8,092 nucleotides of DNA from an uncultured Eubacteriales bacterium. GTDB taxonomy: Bacteria; Bacillota; Clostridia; Christensenellales; Christensenellaceae. The position numbers were made by a program, and so were the translations under genes. Location: the NCBI GenBank assembly GCA_905193725.1, contig CAJJPW010000093.1:1-8092 (forward strand). Reading direction: 5' to 3'. Under the pieces are notes generated by a model. That model ran no database searches, was not told the DNA's origin, and worked only from the letters and a program-made list of their open reading frames with translations. Positions 1 to 6,660 of the stretch are shown one piece after another (the first letter of the stretch is position 1; each line of letters opens with the position of its first letter).

Positions 1-22
1 TGAAATATGAGTGAAGTACGTA

Positions 23-28
23 TATAAT
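23..28 (+). promoter_or_regulatory. Candidate -10 box (TATAAT) of the transporter operon
   Basis: A perfect TATAAT lies here. A matching -35 box with 17-base spacing would start one base before the window; the five visible bases (TGAAA) would fit TTGAAA if the missing base is T, which cannot be seen. Transcription would start near base 35 and give a leader of about 200 bases. A weaker alternative is TAGAAA (112-117) with GATAAT (136-141) at 18-base spacing, which would put the start close to the inverted repeat at 147-164. The choice between them is inference. Confidence 0.3.
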
Positions 29-146
29 ACAATACAGACAAAACATTACAATACATGACATTACATAACAAAGTGAAGTCCAGAGAGATCCTGGCAAATT
101 TAAGGAAAAGGTAGAAAAGAGTATAAGTAAAAGAAGATAATGTTTA

Positions 147-164
147 CACGCAACTATTGGCGTG
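147..164. promoter_or_regulatory. Short inverted repeat, possible operator
   Basis: CACGC (147-151) and GCGTG (160-164) form perfect 5-base arms around an 8-base spacer, in an otherwise AT-rich leader. The element is about 75 bases upstream of the binding-protein start and just after the weaker promoter candidate ending at 141, where a repressor could act. No regulator gene is in the window to link to it, and 5-base arms can occur by chance. Confidence 0.25.
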
Positions 165-195
165 CCTAAAAGTAAAAATAATGCAATTTTTTCAT

Positions 196-216
196 AAATA
201 GCGCTTGCAAAAGCGC
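196..216. promoter_or_regulatory. Leader hairpin with GCAA loop overlapping a cre-like operator candidate
   Basis: GCGCTT (201-206) pairs perfectly with AAGCGC (211-216) across a GCAA tetraloop of the stable GNRA class. Eight bases separate it from the ribosome site of the binding-protein gene, AAGGAGG at 225-231. An alternative pairing, CTTGC (204-208) with GCAAG (215-219), is also possible. Read on the minus strand, bases 210-196 match 13 of 15 positions of the Bacillota catabolite element WTGNAARCGNWWWCA; only the final CA is lost. It could therefore be a 5' mRNA-stabilising hairpin, a site for CcpA or another LacI-family repressor, or both. The structure is seen; the function is inferred. 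Confidence 0.35.
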
Positions 217-238
217 AAGAATACAAGGAGGATATTTT

Positions 239-1480
239 ATGAAAAAAATTAAGGTTATTGCATTGGTAGTAGCAATTGTGATGGCTCTTGGAGTTTTCGC
301 AGCTTGTGCTCCGGCAGAAGAACAACCTTCTGAGTCTCCTTCTGAGACTACATCCGAAGCTCCATCTGAATCTCCTTCCGAGACTACATCCGAAGCTCCT
401 GCTGAAACTGGCTCAACAGATGCGCTTGATTTAACAAACGCAGACTTCTCTGAAGTTGGACCGATCAAAGCTGCTATCGCTCAACGTGACTTAGCGAACC
501 CCTATGCTCAACAGGTATATGGCGGCGGCGAAGTATTCGTTGAATGGGCTACAGCAAAAGGCGCTCAGATTGAACTGCAAGCTCTGACCTGTGATGGCGA
601 CAACCAGAAACAGATCAACGACATTCAGGCTTATGTGCAAGCTTGCGGCCCCAAAGGCGGCATCCTCTACATTGACCCGAATGAAGGCACAAACTGTGCA
701 GCAGTAGCTGAGGCTTGTGAAGCTGGCCAAATCTACTGGTCTTCTGTATGGAACATGGCTACTGGCTATGTACCCACAGACTATGAGTACTATGTAATCC
801 ATCAAACAGGCGACGGTGTAACAGCTGGCCATGACATTGCTGTAACAATGTTTGAAGCAATGGGCGGCAAAGGAAACATCGTTTCCATGGAAGGTATCAA
901 ATCCAACGGCGCTTCCATCGACAGATGTAAAGGCCTTGACCAAGCTCTGAGCGAATATCCTGACGTAAAAGAGCTGGCTAGAGATACTGCTAACTGGTCC
1001 AGACAAGAAGCTATGGATCTTCTGAAGACATGGTTACCGACATACGGCAGCGATCTGCAAGGTGTATGGTGTGCTAATGACGAAATGGCTGTTGGCGCTG
1101 TACAAGCTCTGAAAGACCAAGGCCTCAATGGTCAAGTTTATGTAGTAGGCGTTGACGCAACTCCTGACGCTATTGCCGCTATCGAAGCTGGTGACATGCT
1201 CTGCTCCGCTTCCTCTAACGGTTATGCACAAGGTGCTTTCGGTCTGGCTTACCCATATGCAGCACTGGCTGGTATCATCAATCCTTCTGAGATGACTCAA
1301 GAACAGAGAGTGTTCTTGACCAAGATGGAAATCGTGAGCACAGATAACGTAGCTGACTACAAAGCGAAGTTCATCGACGCTGCTCCAAGCCCAGATGCTC
1401 TGCAGTTCACAGGCGATGATCTGAATCTGGCTAAATTAGCTGATTACAACATTGGACCTGCTGAGATTCCAACTGAATAA
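239..1480 (+). CDS. Sugar-type ABC transporter substrate-binding lipoprotein
   Basis: This 413-residue protein captures a small solute, probably a sugar or sugar-like compound, outside the membrane and delivers it to the permeases encoded downstream. Residues 1-22 are a lipoprotein signal peptide (KK, hydrophobic core, then FAAC), with Cys23 as the likely lipidated residue; Phe at -3 is slightly unusual. Residues 30-58 form a Ser/Thr/Glu/Pro-rich tether built from a tandem 12-residue repeat. The rest is a periplasmic-binding type 1 fold of the RbsB class. Visible family positions are Arg229 (in DRCKG), Asn280-Asp281 (in CANDEMAVGA) and Asp306 (in GVDATPDA), all at expected ligand-contact places. 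Where ribose binders have an Asp-Arg pair, this one has an aromatic stretch (WSSVWN, 167-172) and Trp253, so the ligand is probably not ribose. The start has a strong AAGGAGG seven bases upstream. TAA is backed by an in-frame TAG at 1490. The family is sure, the ligand unknown. Confidence 0.95.
   Translation: MKKIKVIALVVAIVMALGVFAACAPAEEQPSESPSETTSEAPSESPSETTSEAPAETGSTDALDLTNADFSEVGPIKAAIAQRDLANPYAQQVYGGGEVFVEWATAKGAQIELQALTCDGDNQKQINDIQAYVQACGPKGGILYIDPNEGTNCAAVAEACEAGQIYWSSVWNMATGYVPTDYEYYVIHQTGDGVTAGHDIAVTMFEAMGGKGNIVSMEGIKSNGASIDRCKGLDQALSEYPDVKELARDTANWSRQEAMDLLKTWLPTYGSDLQGVWCANDEMAVGAVQALKDQGLNGQVYVVGVDATPDAIAAIEAGDMLCSASSNGYAQGAFGLAYPYAALAGIINPSEMTQEQRVFLTKMEIVSTDNVADYKAKFIDAAPSPDALQFTGDDLNLAKLADYNIGPAEIPTE
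326..397 (+). repeat. Two tandem 36-base repeats inside the lipoprotein tether
   Basis: Two adjacent 36-base units, 326-361 and 362-397, differ at only three positions, all third-codon and silent. Each encodes the same 12 residues (PSESPSETTSEA), and a degenerate third start (cct gct gaa) follows. The units make up the flexible linker between the lipidated Cys23 and the binding domain. The near identity suggests a recent duplication, and copy number may vary between strains. Confidence 0.9.
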
Positions 1481-1507
1481 GTAATTAACTAGTTACTTGC
1501 TTAAAAG

Positions 1508-1536
1508 TGCTGGGAATAACCATTCCCAGCATTTTT
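1508..1536 (+). terminator. Intra-operon hairpin with U-tract, probable partial terminator
   Basis: TGCTGGGAAT (1508-1517) and ATTCCCAGCA (1522-1531) pair over 10 bases without mismatch around an AACC loop, followed at once by five T residues. That is the classic intrinsic-terminator form. It lies 27 bases after the binding-protein stop and about 45 bases before the first permease start. In such operons a leaky terminator, or a hairpin that shields the 3' end of the first message, makes the binding protein more abundant than the membrane subunits. I infer that role here; no second promoter is evident between the hairpin and the permease gene. Confidence 0.85.
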
Positions 1537-1567
1537 CAAGCATATATGCGTTCAAAAAATTATATTT

Positions 1568-1573
1568 GGGGAG
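1568..1573 (+). promoter_or_regulatory. Ribosome binding site deciding the permease 1 start
   Basis: GGGGAG lies 7 bases before ATG 1581 and 4 bases before the adjacent ATG 1578. The spacing favours 1581. It rules against an upstream in-frame TTG at 1497, from which the reading frame would run straight through the terminator hairpin. Confidence 0.75.
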
Positions 1574-1580
1574 AGATATG

Positions 1581-2624
1581 ATGTTTGACAAAAATTTACC
1601 TCAAAGTGCAACGATAGCAGAAGAATTTCAACTAAAGATTAAAAAAGAGCACTCGAAGGCAAAGTTAATTCAGTATATGCCAGTGGTTCTGTTGGTTGTA
1701 TTCATCATTGCACTTTTAATTATTGCAAATTTTAATCTTGTAAACTTAAAGACTATTTTCTCGTTATTACCTACTGCGCTGATCATGGCACTTGGCATTA
1801 CCTTTGTCATTATGATGGGAAGTATCGACTTATCCCTAGAAGGTGTAGTTGCTCTTTCTGGTGCAGTATTTAGCTTGTTGGTAGCAAATCAGAAAAACGA
1901 CATCGACCTTGGCTTTGGCGGTTTCTTAATCGGCATTCTGGTTGGTACAGTTTGTGGACTTGTTACTGGCTTATTACATGTAAAGGGAAAAATTCCTTCC
2001 TTTATGGTTACCTTTGGTATGACAAATATCGCATCCGGTTTGACACTGATCGTATATGGTGGTTCGCCTGCTAACCTCACAGCAGCTCCTGAGGGATCCA
2101 TCGGATTTGCTGAGTTGGGCCTTTTAAAATTTGGCCCGCAGGATGGATTTAATATCCCGGCGACGCTCATTGTGGCTGTTATCGTTTTTGCCATTGCATA
2201 TATTTTGCAGAACAAAACGGGATTTGGCCGCTATGTATATGCGATTGGTAAAAACGAAGGTGTGCTTCGTGGGACCGGCGTTAATATTGATAAAACAAAA
2301 ATTAAGGTGTTTATGTGGTCTGGCTTCTGCTTTGGTGTGGCTGGCGTATTGGGTGCTATGATGCTTGGCTCAGGCGACCTAACCGTTGGTGATGGAAAGC
2401 TATTCCCAGCTATCACTGCTGTAGTAGTAGGTGGTACCTCCCTTTCCGGTGGTACAGGCGGCGTGATGAATACCTTAGTTGGTGTGTTGATCGTTGTGGT
2501 GCTGCAGACAGCGCTGATCTTGTTAGGTGTGGAGTCCACTCTGCAGACAGCCATTCAAGGCGCACTCATCGTAATCGCAGTTGCTCTCTCTGTGACAAGA
2601 GGCAGCAAAGTGGTGACGAAATAA
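1581..2624 (+). CDS. Sugar-type ABC transporter permease, RbsC family (first of two)
   Basis: This integral membrane protein of 347 residues (348 if ATG 1578 is used) would form half of the import channel. After a charged cytoplasmic N-terminus (about 1-30) there are roughly ten hydrophobic segments, starting near residues 33-50 and 58-78 and ending near 322-336. Family motifs are GSIDLSLEG (80-88), GKIPSFMVTFGM (136-147), the cytoplasmic loop TGFGRYVYAIGKNEG (213-227) followed by GVNIDKTKIK, where the ATPase docks, and VVGGTSLSGGTGG (282-294). Length is normal for RbsC/XylH-type permeases. It ends 18 bases before the ATPase gene. Permease 2 downstream is clearly a different sequence, so the two probably form a heterodimer as in Lsr or rhamnose importers. 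Its translation depends on readthrough of the hairpin at 1508-1536. Confidence 0.95.
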   Translation: MFDKNLPQSATIAEEFQLKIKKEHSKAKLIQYMPVVLLVVFIIALLIIANFNLVNLKTIFSLLPTALIMALGITFVIMMGSIDLSLEGVVALSGAVFSLLVANQKNDIDLGFGGFLIGILVGTVCGLVTGLLHVKGKIPSFMVTFGMTNIASGLTLIVYGGSPANLTAAPEGSIGFAELGLLKFGPQDGFNIPATLIVAVIVFAIAYILQNKTGFGRYVYAIGKNEGVLRGTGVNIDKTKIKVFMWSGFCFGVAGVLGAMMLGSGDLTVGDGKLFPAITAVVVGGTSLSGGTGGVMNTLVGVLIVVVLQTALILLGVESTLQTAIQGALIVIAVALSVTRGSKVVTK

Positions 2625-2642
2625 TATCGGGGAGGTTAGGAC

Positions 2643-4166
2643 ATGAAAAATTTATTATTTCAAGCAAAAAATATGTGTAAATTCTATCCCGGTACAAAGG
2701 CCTTGAAGGGCGTAGATATGGATATCTACGAAGGTGAAGTAATCGGGCTAATCGGCGAAAATGGCGCTGGTAAATCCACTTTGATGAAACTCATGATGGG
2801 CGTGGAGCCGGCAACAGAAGGGGAAATGACCCTCATGGGGCAACCCTATAAGCCTGCGAATCCAAGAGAAGCTACGGAAAACGGCATTGGCATGGTGTTC
2901 CAGGAACAATCTTTGATTACGAACCTGACAGTTGGCCAGAATATCTATCTGGGACAGGAAAAGAAATATAAATCCTTTGGACTAGTTAGCTGGTCTAAGA
3001 TGTATAAAGATGCCAGAGAAGTTTTGGCAAGAGTGGGATTTGACCACATTAATCCTGCCAAAAAAGTAGGAGACTTGAGCTTTGCAACTCGTCAGATGGT
3101 GGAAATTGCAAAGGTGTTCAACGCTGTAAAAGAATCTGGCAAAGAGCATTCTCTCATTCTGCTTGACGAGCCTACCTCTGTTTTGAACGACGAAGAAATC
3201 CAAGAGCTCTTCAAAAATGTGAGAGAGCTGAAAAAGTCTGGAGATGCCATTATCTTCGTATCTCACAGATTGGATGAAGTTATCGAGATTTCTGACAGAA
3301 TTTACGTCTTCAAAGATGGTGAAAATGTAGGTGAAATCAGCAAGGACGAGGCAGAAGAGAGCGTACTGTATGAAAAGATGGTAGGAAGAACCTCCACCGG
3401 TGAATACTATAAACTCAATCGTCAGAGAACACCAGAAGAAGAAGTGGTACTGGAAGTGGAGAACTTAGGCCTTATGGGTGCATTTAAGGATGTGTCCTTT
3501 AAGCTCCACAAAGGGGAAATCCTCGGCTTCTGCGGCGTGGTTGGCTCTGGTAAAGAGGACGTTTGCTCTGTGCTGATTGGTGATGAAAAGGCAACACGTG
3601 GAACTATAAAGCTGAATGGTGTGGAACAAAATTTGAAGGTGCCTTATCAAGCACTTAAGAAGGGCATTTTGTCCATCCCACAAGAACGGCGTGAAGAAGG
3701 TATCTTGGCGGGACGTTCTATCTACGAGAATATTTCCATCTCCAACTTAAAGGCAGTAAGTTCGGGCCCATTTATCTCCAAACAGAAGCAGATTAATTTG
3801 GCGAAAAAATGGATCGATGAGTTAAATATTAAGTGCTCCTCGTACGCAGAGCTCTGTTCACAGCTCTCTGGTGGTAACGCCCAGAAAGTTGTGTTCGGAC
3901 GTCTGATGGCTTCTGGCGCGCAGGTAATGATTCTAAATCACCCCACAAGAGGCGTGGACATCGGCGCGAAAGAGGAAATTTATCAGCTGATCAGAGATAT
4001 TGCAGATCAGGGAATCGCTGTTATCGTGTTAGGTGACACCCTGGATGAGAGTATCGGACTTAGCAATCGGATTCTTGTTATGAAAGACGGCTTGATTACC
4101 GCAGAATTTGACGCTTCTGTGGGCAATAAACCGGAACAAGTTGACATTGTTAAGTACATGATGTAG
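2643..4166 (+). CDS. Double-domain sugar ABC transporter ATPase (RbsA/MglA family) with degenerate second site
   Basis: The 507-residue cytoplasmic ATPase powers import and has two fused nucleotide-binding domains, the usual length and layout of RbsA/MglA proteins. Domain 1 (about 4-250) is intact: Walker A GENGAGKS (38-45), Q-loop Gln87, signature LSFATRQ (145-151, diverged from LSGGQ), Walker B LILLDEP (171-177) with Asp175 and Glu176, and switch His208. Domain 2 (about 268-507) is unusual: Walker A is GVVGSGKE (298-305) with Glu instead of Thr/Ser, the signature LSGGN (408-412) is good, but Walker B reads MILNHPTRG (429-437), so Asp and catalytic Glu have become Asn432 and His433. The switch-loop position carries GD (464-465) rather than His. 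Only one ATP site is therefore expected to hydrolyse, a stronger version of the asymmetry known in this family. GGGGAGG lies seven bases before ATG, and permease 2 starts 17 bases after the stop. Confidence 0.96.
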   Translation: MKNLLFQAKNMCKFYPGTKALKGVDMDIYEGEVIGLIGENGAGKSTLMKLMMGVEPATEGEMTLMGQPYKPANPREATENGIGMVFQEQSLITNLTVGQNIYLGQEKKYKSFGLVSWSKMYKDAREVLARVGFDHINPAKKVGDLSFATRQMVEIAKVFNAVKESGKEHSLILLDEPTSVLNDEEIQELFKNVRELKKSGDAIIFVSHRLDEVIEISDRIYVFKDGENVGEISKDEAEESVLYEKMVGRTSTGEYYKLNRQRTPEEEVVLEVENLGLMGAFKDVSFKLHKGEILGFCGVVGSGKEDVCSVLIGDEKATRGTIKLNGVEQNLKVPYQALKKGILSIPQERREEGILAGRSIYENISISNLKAVSSGPFISKQKQINLAKKWIDELNIKCSSYAELCSQLSGGNAQKVVFGRLMASGAQVMILNHPTRGVDIGAKEEIYQLIRDIADQGIAVIVLGDTLDESIGLSNRILVMKDGLITAEFDASVGNKPEQVDIVKYMM

Positions 4167-4183
4167 CTTGGGGGAGGTTTCAT

Positions 4184-5212
4184 ATGACTACTGAGATTAA
4201 GAAAGCAAAAAATAATAATGAAGTTAAAACTAGAAATATTAACTACTGGAGTATCATTTTGTTAGTCGTACTACTGGTTGGCTTCACATTGATCGACACC
4301 AAAATGTTTACTTCTCCAGTGCGTTTCTTGAGCATTGCTAATATTAATACGATGCTGACAAATATCGCGCCATTATTGTTAATGGTTTGTGGTGTTACCT
4401 TTGTACTGTTGACTGGCGGCATTGACCTGTCCATCGGTGCTATGGCTTCTGTATCTTCCTGCTTGATCGTGGCAACGTCTTCCATGGGATGGTGGTCTCT
4501 CATTTTCGCTATCATTTATGGAGTAGTAGCAGGTGCGATTAACGGTATTGCAGTTTCTAAGCTCAAAATCCCTTCCTTCATTGGAACATTGGGTTTCCAA
4601 AGTGTTTGGTACGGGGTTGCTTACTACACCATAGGTGGTCAGGCTACGATGGTGCCAAAAGCGATTTCTGATGAGATCTTTGGCAGCTGGTATGGAGTAC
4701 ATCTGTTTGGAGATATTATTCCAAGTGAAACTGACTTTTTAAACATGAGTGTTGTAATTGCTGTTGTTATCATGATTCTCTTCTGGGTGGTTCAGAGCAA
4801 AACCAGCTTAGGGAAAAACATCTTTGCAGTAGGGGTTAACGAGCGTGCTGCTAGAGTCTGCGGTGTCAATGTTGACAAAGCCAGGATTTGGGCGTTTGTA
4901 ATGTGCGGTATTGGATGTGCACTGTGTGGGCTGTACCTGACAGCAAACAACAAATCCGGTAACCCGATCTTAGGTGAGCCTTACGACTTAAAAGGTGTAG
5001 CAGCTGCTGTATTAGGCGGTGCATCCCTCTCCGGTGGTAAAGGAAGCATCTGGGGCGCTCTGTTAGGTTCCGCATTGATTATCATCATCGAGACAGCACT
5101 ACCTATTATCGGTGTTGATGCTTACTGGCAAAAAGTTGTTATCGGTGCCCTGATGATTGCAGCAGTATTCATGACAACAGACAGAAAAGGCAGAGACACA
5201 GTTATCAAATAA
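4184..5212 (+). CDS. Sugar-type ABC transporter permease, RbsC family (second of two)
   Basis: This 342-residue membrane protein is the partner permease. A polar, Lys/Asn-rich N-terminus (1-20) is followed by about ten hydrophobic segments, beginning near 22-38 and 60-77 and ending near 317-331. Family motifs are TGGIDLSIG (77-85), LKIPSFIGTLGF (127-138), the ATPase-docking loop SLGKNIFAVGVNERAAR (208-224) with GVNVDKARI, and VLGGASLSGGKGS (276-288). It shares motif layout with permease 1 but most residues outside the motifs differ, so the gene pair is an old duplication rather than a recent one. GGGGGAGG (4170-4177) lies six bases before ATG. It is the last gene of the operon; a terminator follows within 25 bases. 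Confidence 0.95.
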   Translation: MTTEIKKAKNNNEVKTRNINYWSIILLVVLLVGFTLIDTKMFTSPVRFLSIANINTMLTNIAPLLLMVCGVTFVLLTGGIDLSIGAMASVSSCLIVATSSMGWWSLIFAIIYGVVAGAINGIAVSKLKIPSFIGTLGFQSVWYGVAYYTIGGQATMVPKAISDEIFGSWYGVHLFGDIIPSETDFLNMSVVIAVVIMILFWVVQSKTSLGKNIFAVGVNERAARVCGVNVDKARIWAFVMCGIGCALCGLYLTANNKSGNPILGEPYDLKGVAAAVLGGASLSGGKGSIWGALLGSALIIIIETALPIIGVDAYWQKVVIGALMIAAVFMTTDRKGRDTVIK

Positions 5213-5233
5213 GATTCAAAATCAGATATTCAT

Positions 5234-5267
5234 AAAAAGGCGAGAGCATCAAGCTCTCCCTTTTTTT
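5234..5267 (+). terminator. Intrinsic terminator of the transporter operon
   Basis: GAGAGC (5242-5247) pairs with GCTCTC (5253-5258) across an ATCAA loop. Beyond one C/C mismatch the stem continues with AAAAAGG (5234-5240) against CTTTTTT (5260-5266), and the T run (5261-5267) is the release tract. The long A-run and T-run could allow it to work in both directions, but no gene converges from the other side. Confidence 0.9.
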
Positions 5268-5550
5268 ATCGAAAATAATATATGTGATTAAGGGCAAAAG
5301 AAAGAAGTTAGGAAGAAGAATAATTACCTTTTACTATCATGAAAGTGTGGCTGTGAACGATAAGGGAAAAAACACAGTTTAAAGACATATATCATGTGGC
5401 CAATTCATAGTGCTAAGTGCGCGATTTCGGTTATGGGGTATTGATATAGGCACATCTTTCATAACAAAATTGCCTCTCTGCGATGCGGCAGAATGAAGGG
5501 GGAACTTAACTGGGAATTGTTTCGTCTCAAGTAATAAAGGAGGGAATTTT
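5268..5550. other. Intergenic stretch with no recognisable gene
   Basis: I find no supported coding frame, RNA gene or mobile element between the operon terminator and the lipoprotein gene. The only structure is a weak inverted repeat, GTTATG (5430-5435) with CATAAC (5460-5465), extendable by G-U pairs, and a 5-base hairpin TCTGC/GCAGA (5477-5492). A TTGATA at 5441 resembles a -35 box but has no good -10 at 16-18 bases. The promoter of the lipoprotein gene should lie here; I could not place it. An open frame on the minus strand at 5379-5615 overlaps the lipoprotein start and has no family features. Confidence 0.5.
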
Positions 5551-6501
5551 ATGAAAAAACACACTCTTTTATTGGGACTGATTATGAGCTTGACATTGAT
5601 GCTTATGGGCTGCAATGGGGAAAGAAAAGTAGCAGAGCAGATACCAGATATATTTCCAGATGAAGTAGATCGTGTAGCAGTTACTCACTATTATGGGGGC
5701 GAGGAAAAGGAATGGATTGTAGAGAAAAGAAACATTAAGCCATTAAAAGATTGGGTGAACTCGTTGCTACTGAATAAAAAGATGGATTTTAAGGAAGGAG
5801 AATATCCTGGAGAAAATGAGGAAGGTGGAGAACTTTTCTATTTTGATTTTGGAGGCAGTTATCCCGATTTTTCGTACCGCAGCTTTGGGGAAAGCTATCT
5901 TGTAGTAGAAGATGAGTGGTACCTGGTTTCCGATCCGTCAAATCCTCCTATAGAGGAGGGCAATGGCGAAGAAATATTGGCAGACCTAAGGCCAATGGTC
6001 ATGATGAATGGGGAGATCTATTTGGATACAGGCAAAGAGGACGCAAGCGGGGCAAAACGTGCAATAGCATGTGGGCAGATTACATCCTCTGTGAATCCCT
6101 CTGAAAAGCCAACGGAAAATGGGCAGAGCAATTTTGGAAATGTGGGAAGTGAACTGGCCTTGCTGGAGAATACCCTTTATGTGAACATCGGTGAGAAATG
6201 GATTCGATTTGAGAAAGAGGAATCTGCTCAGCTGGGATACGATAAAATACCCATGGTGATGGTGAACGGGAAGCTGTATTCTTCTACAGGGCAGGAGAGC
6301 ACCCTGGATGGGCGTTGTGGCGTCATGGATGGAGAGATAAGCTCCTCTGTTGACGGATCAGAAGTGCCGACCCAAGATGATGAATCCAATTTTGGTGTAG
6401 GATATGGGTATCAGTATGGCGTAAATGGAACCATAGAGGTGTATATGCCAAATGGAGAGGAAGATGCGTATCAATGGGTGGTGTTTACTCCGAGTGAATG
6501 A
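5551..6501 (+). CDS. Putative lipoprotein of unknown function with a duplicated C-terminal domain
   Basis: I do not recognise a named family for the whole protein. Residues 1-20 form a lipoprotein signal (KK, hydrophobic core, LMGC lipobox) with Cys21 as the lipid site, so it is exported and membrane-anchored. Residues 22-146 are an acidic domain rich in aromatic residues (for example FYFDFGG, 96-102) with no catalytic motif visible. Residues 148-222 and 234-312 are two diverged copies of one unit: PMVM-x-NG, then Y-xx-TG-x-E, then G-x-I-x-SSV-xx-SE-x-PT, then SNFG, closing with W-x-x-F. Similar repeat units occur, to my memory, in many Clostridia putative lipoproteins; their role is unknown. 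The gene stands alone between two terminators, with AAAGGAGGG at 5536-5544 setting the start. Extracellular ligand or surface binding is only a guess. Confidence 0.9.
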   Translation: MKKHTLLLGLIMSLTLMLMGCNGERKVAEQIPDIFPDEVDRVAVTHYYGGEEKEWIVEKRNIKPLKDWVNSLLLNKKMDFKEGEYPGENEEGGELFYFDFGGSYPDFSYRSFGESYLVVEDEWYLVSDPSNPPIEEGNGEEILADLRPMVMMNGEIYLDTGKEDASGAKRAIACGQITSSVNPSEKPTENGQSNFGNVGSELALLENTLYVNIGEKWIRFEKEESAQLGYDKIPMVMVNGKLYSSTGQESTLDGRCGVMDGEISSSVDGSEVPTQDDESNFGVGYGYQYGVNGTIEVYMPNGEEDAYQWVVFTPSE

Positions 6502-6540
6502 GTGCAAGAGTAAGGGAATAAATTGATATTGGTATTTTGT

Positions 6541-6571
6541 AAAGCGGCTATATATTGGATGCCGCTTTTTT
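6541..6571 (+). terminator. Intrinsic terminator after the lipoprotein gene
   Basis: AAAGCGGC (6541-6548) and GCCGCTTT (6561-6568) form a perfect 8-base stem with a 12-base AT-rich loop, and the T run extends from 6566 to 6571. It lies 39 bases after the lipoprotein stop codon and separates that gene from the next transcription unit. Confidence 0.9.
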
Positions 6572-6605
6572 AATGAAGTAAATATGGATGATTCGAGAAA
6601 AAAGT

Positions 6606-6634
6606 CTGAAAACTTTCCGTAAAAAGTGTATGAT
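6606..6634 (+). promoter_or_regulatory. Weak upstream promoter candidate
   Basis: CTGAAA (6606-6611) and TATGAT (6629-6634) are 17 bases apart and match the vegetative consensus at 4 of 6 and 5 of 6 positions. It may be a second promoter for the 6717 gene, but the better box pair at 6661-6689 makes it dispensable. Confidence 0.3.
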
Positions 6635-6660
6635 ATAGAGAGGATGCTGTGAATTTCAAA

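Noticed and set aside
76..95. CCAG/CTGG inverted repeat in the leader as a riboswitch stem
   Set aside because: Only four base pairs, and no conserved riboswitch core was recognisable around it.
491..1006. Open frame of 171 codons on the minus strand
   Set aside because: It is fully antiparallel to the well-supported binding-protein gene and has no recognisable family; it is a shadow of that gene's codon pattern.
1497..1580. Longer permease 1 starting at TTG 1497
   Set aside because: The extra 28 residues would be encoded by the terminator hairpin and lack membrane-protein family similarity; no ribosome site precedes it, while GGGGAG precedes ATG 1578/1581.
239..5212. Assignment as the AI-2 (Lsr) or ribose (Rbs) transporter
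   Set aside because: Two permeases recall Lsr, but no lsrK/lsrR/lsrF/lsrG-type genes are nearby and the binding-site residues do not clearly match; ribose systems normally have one permease and a different pocket.
5379..5615. Minus-strand 78-codon frame over the intergenic gap and lipoprotein start
   Set aside because: No ribosome site or family features that I can see, and it overlaps the signal peptide region of a well-supported gene.
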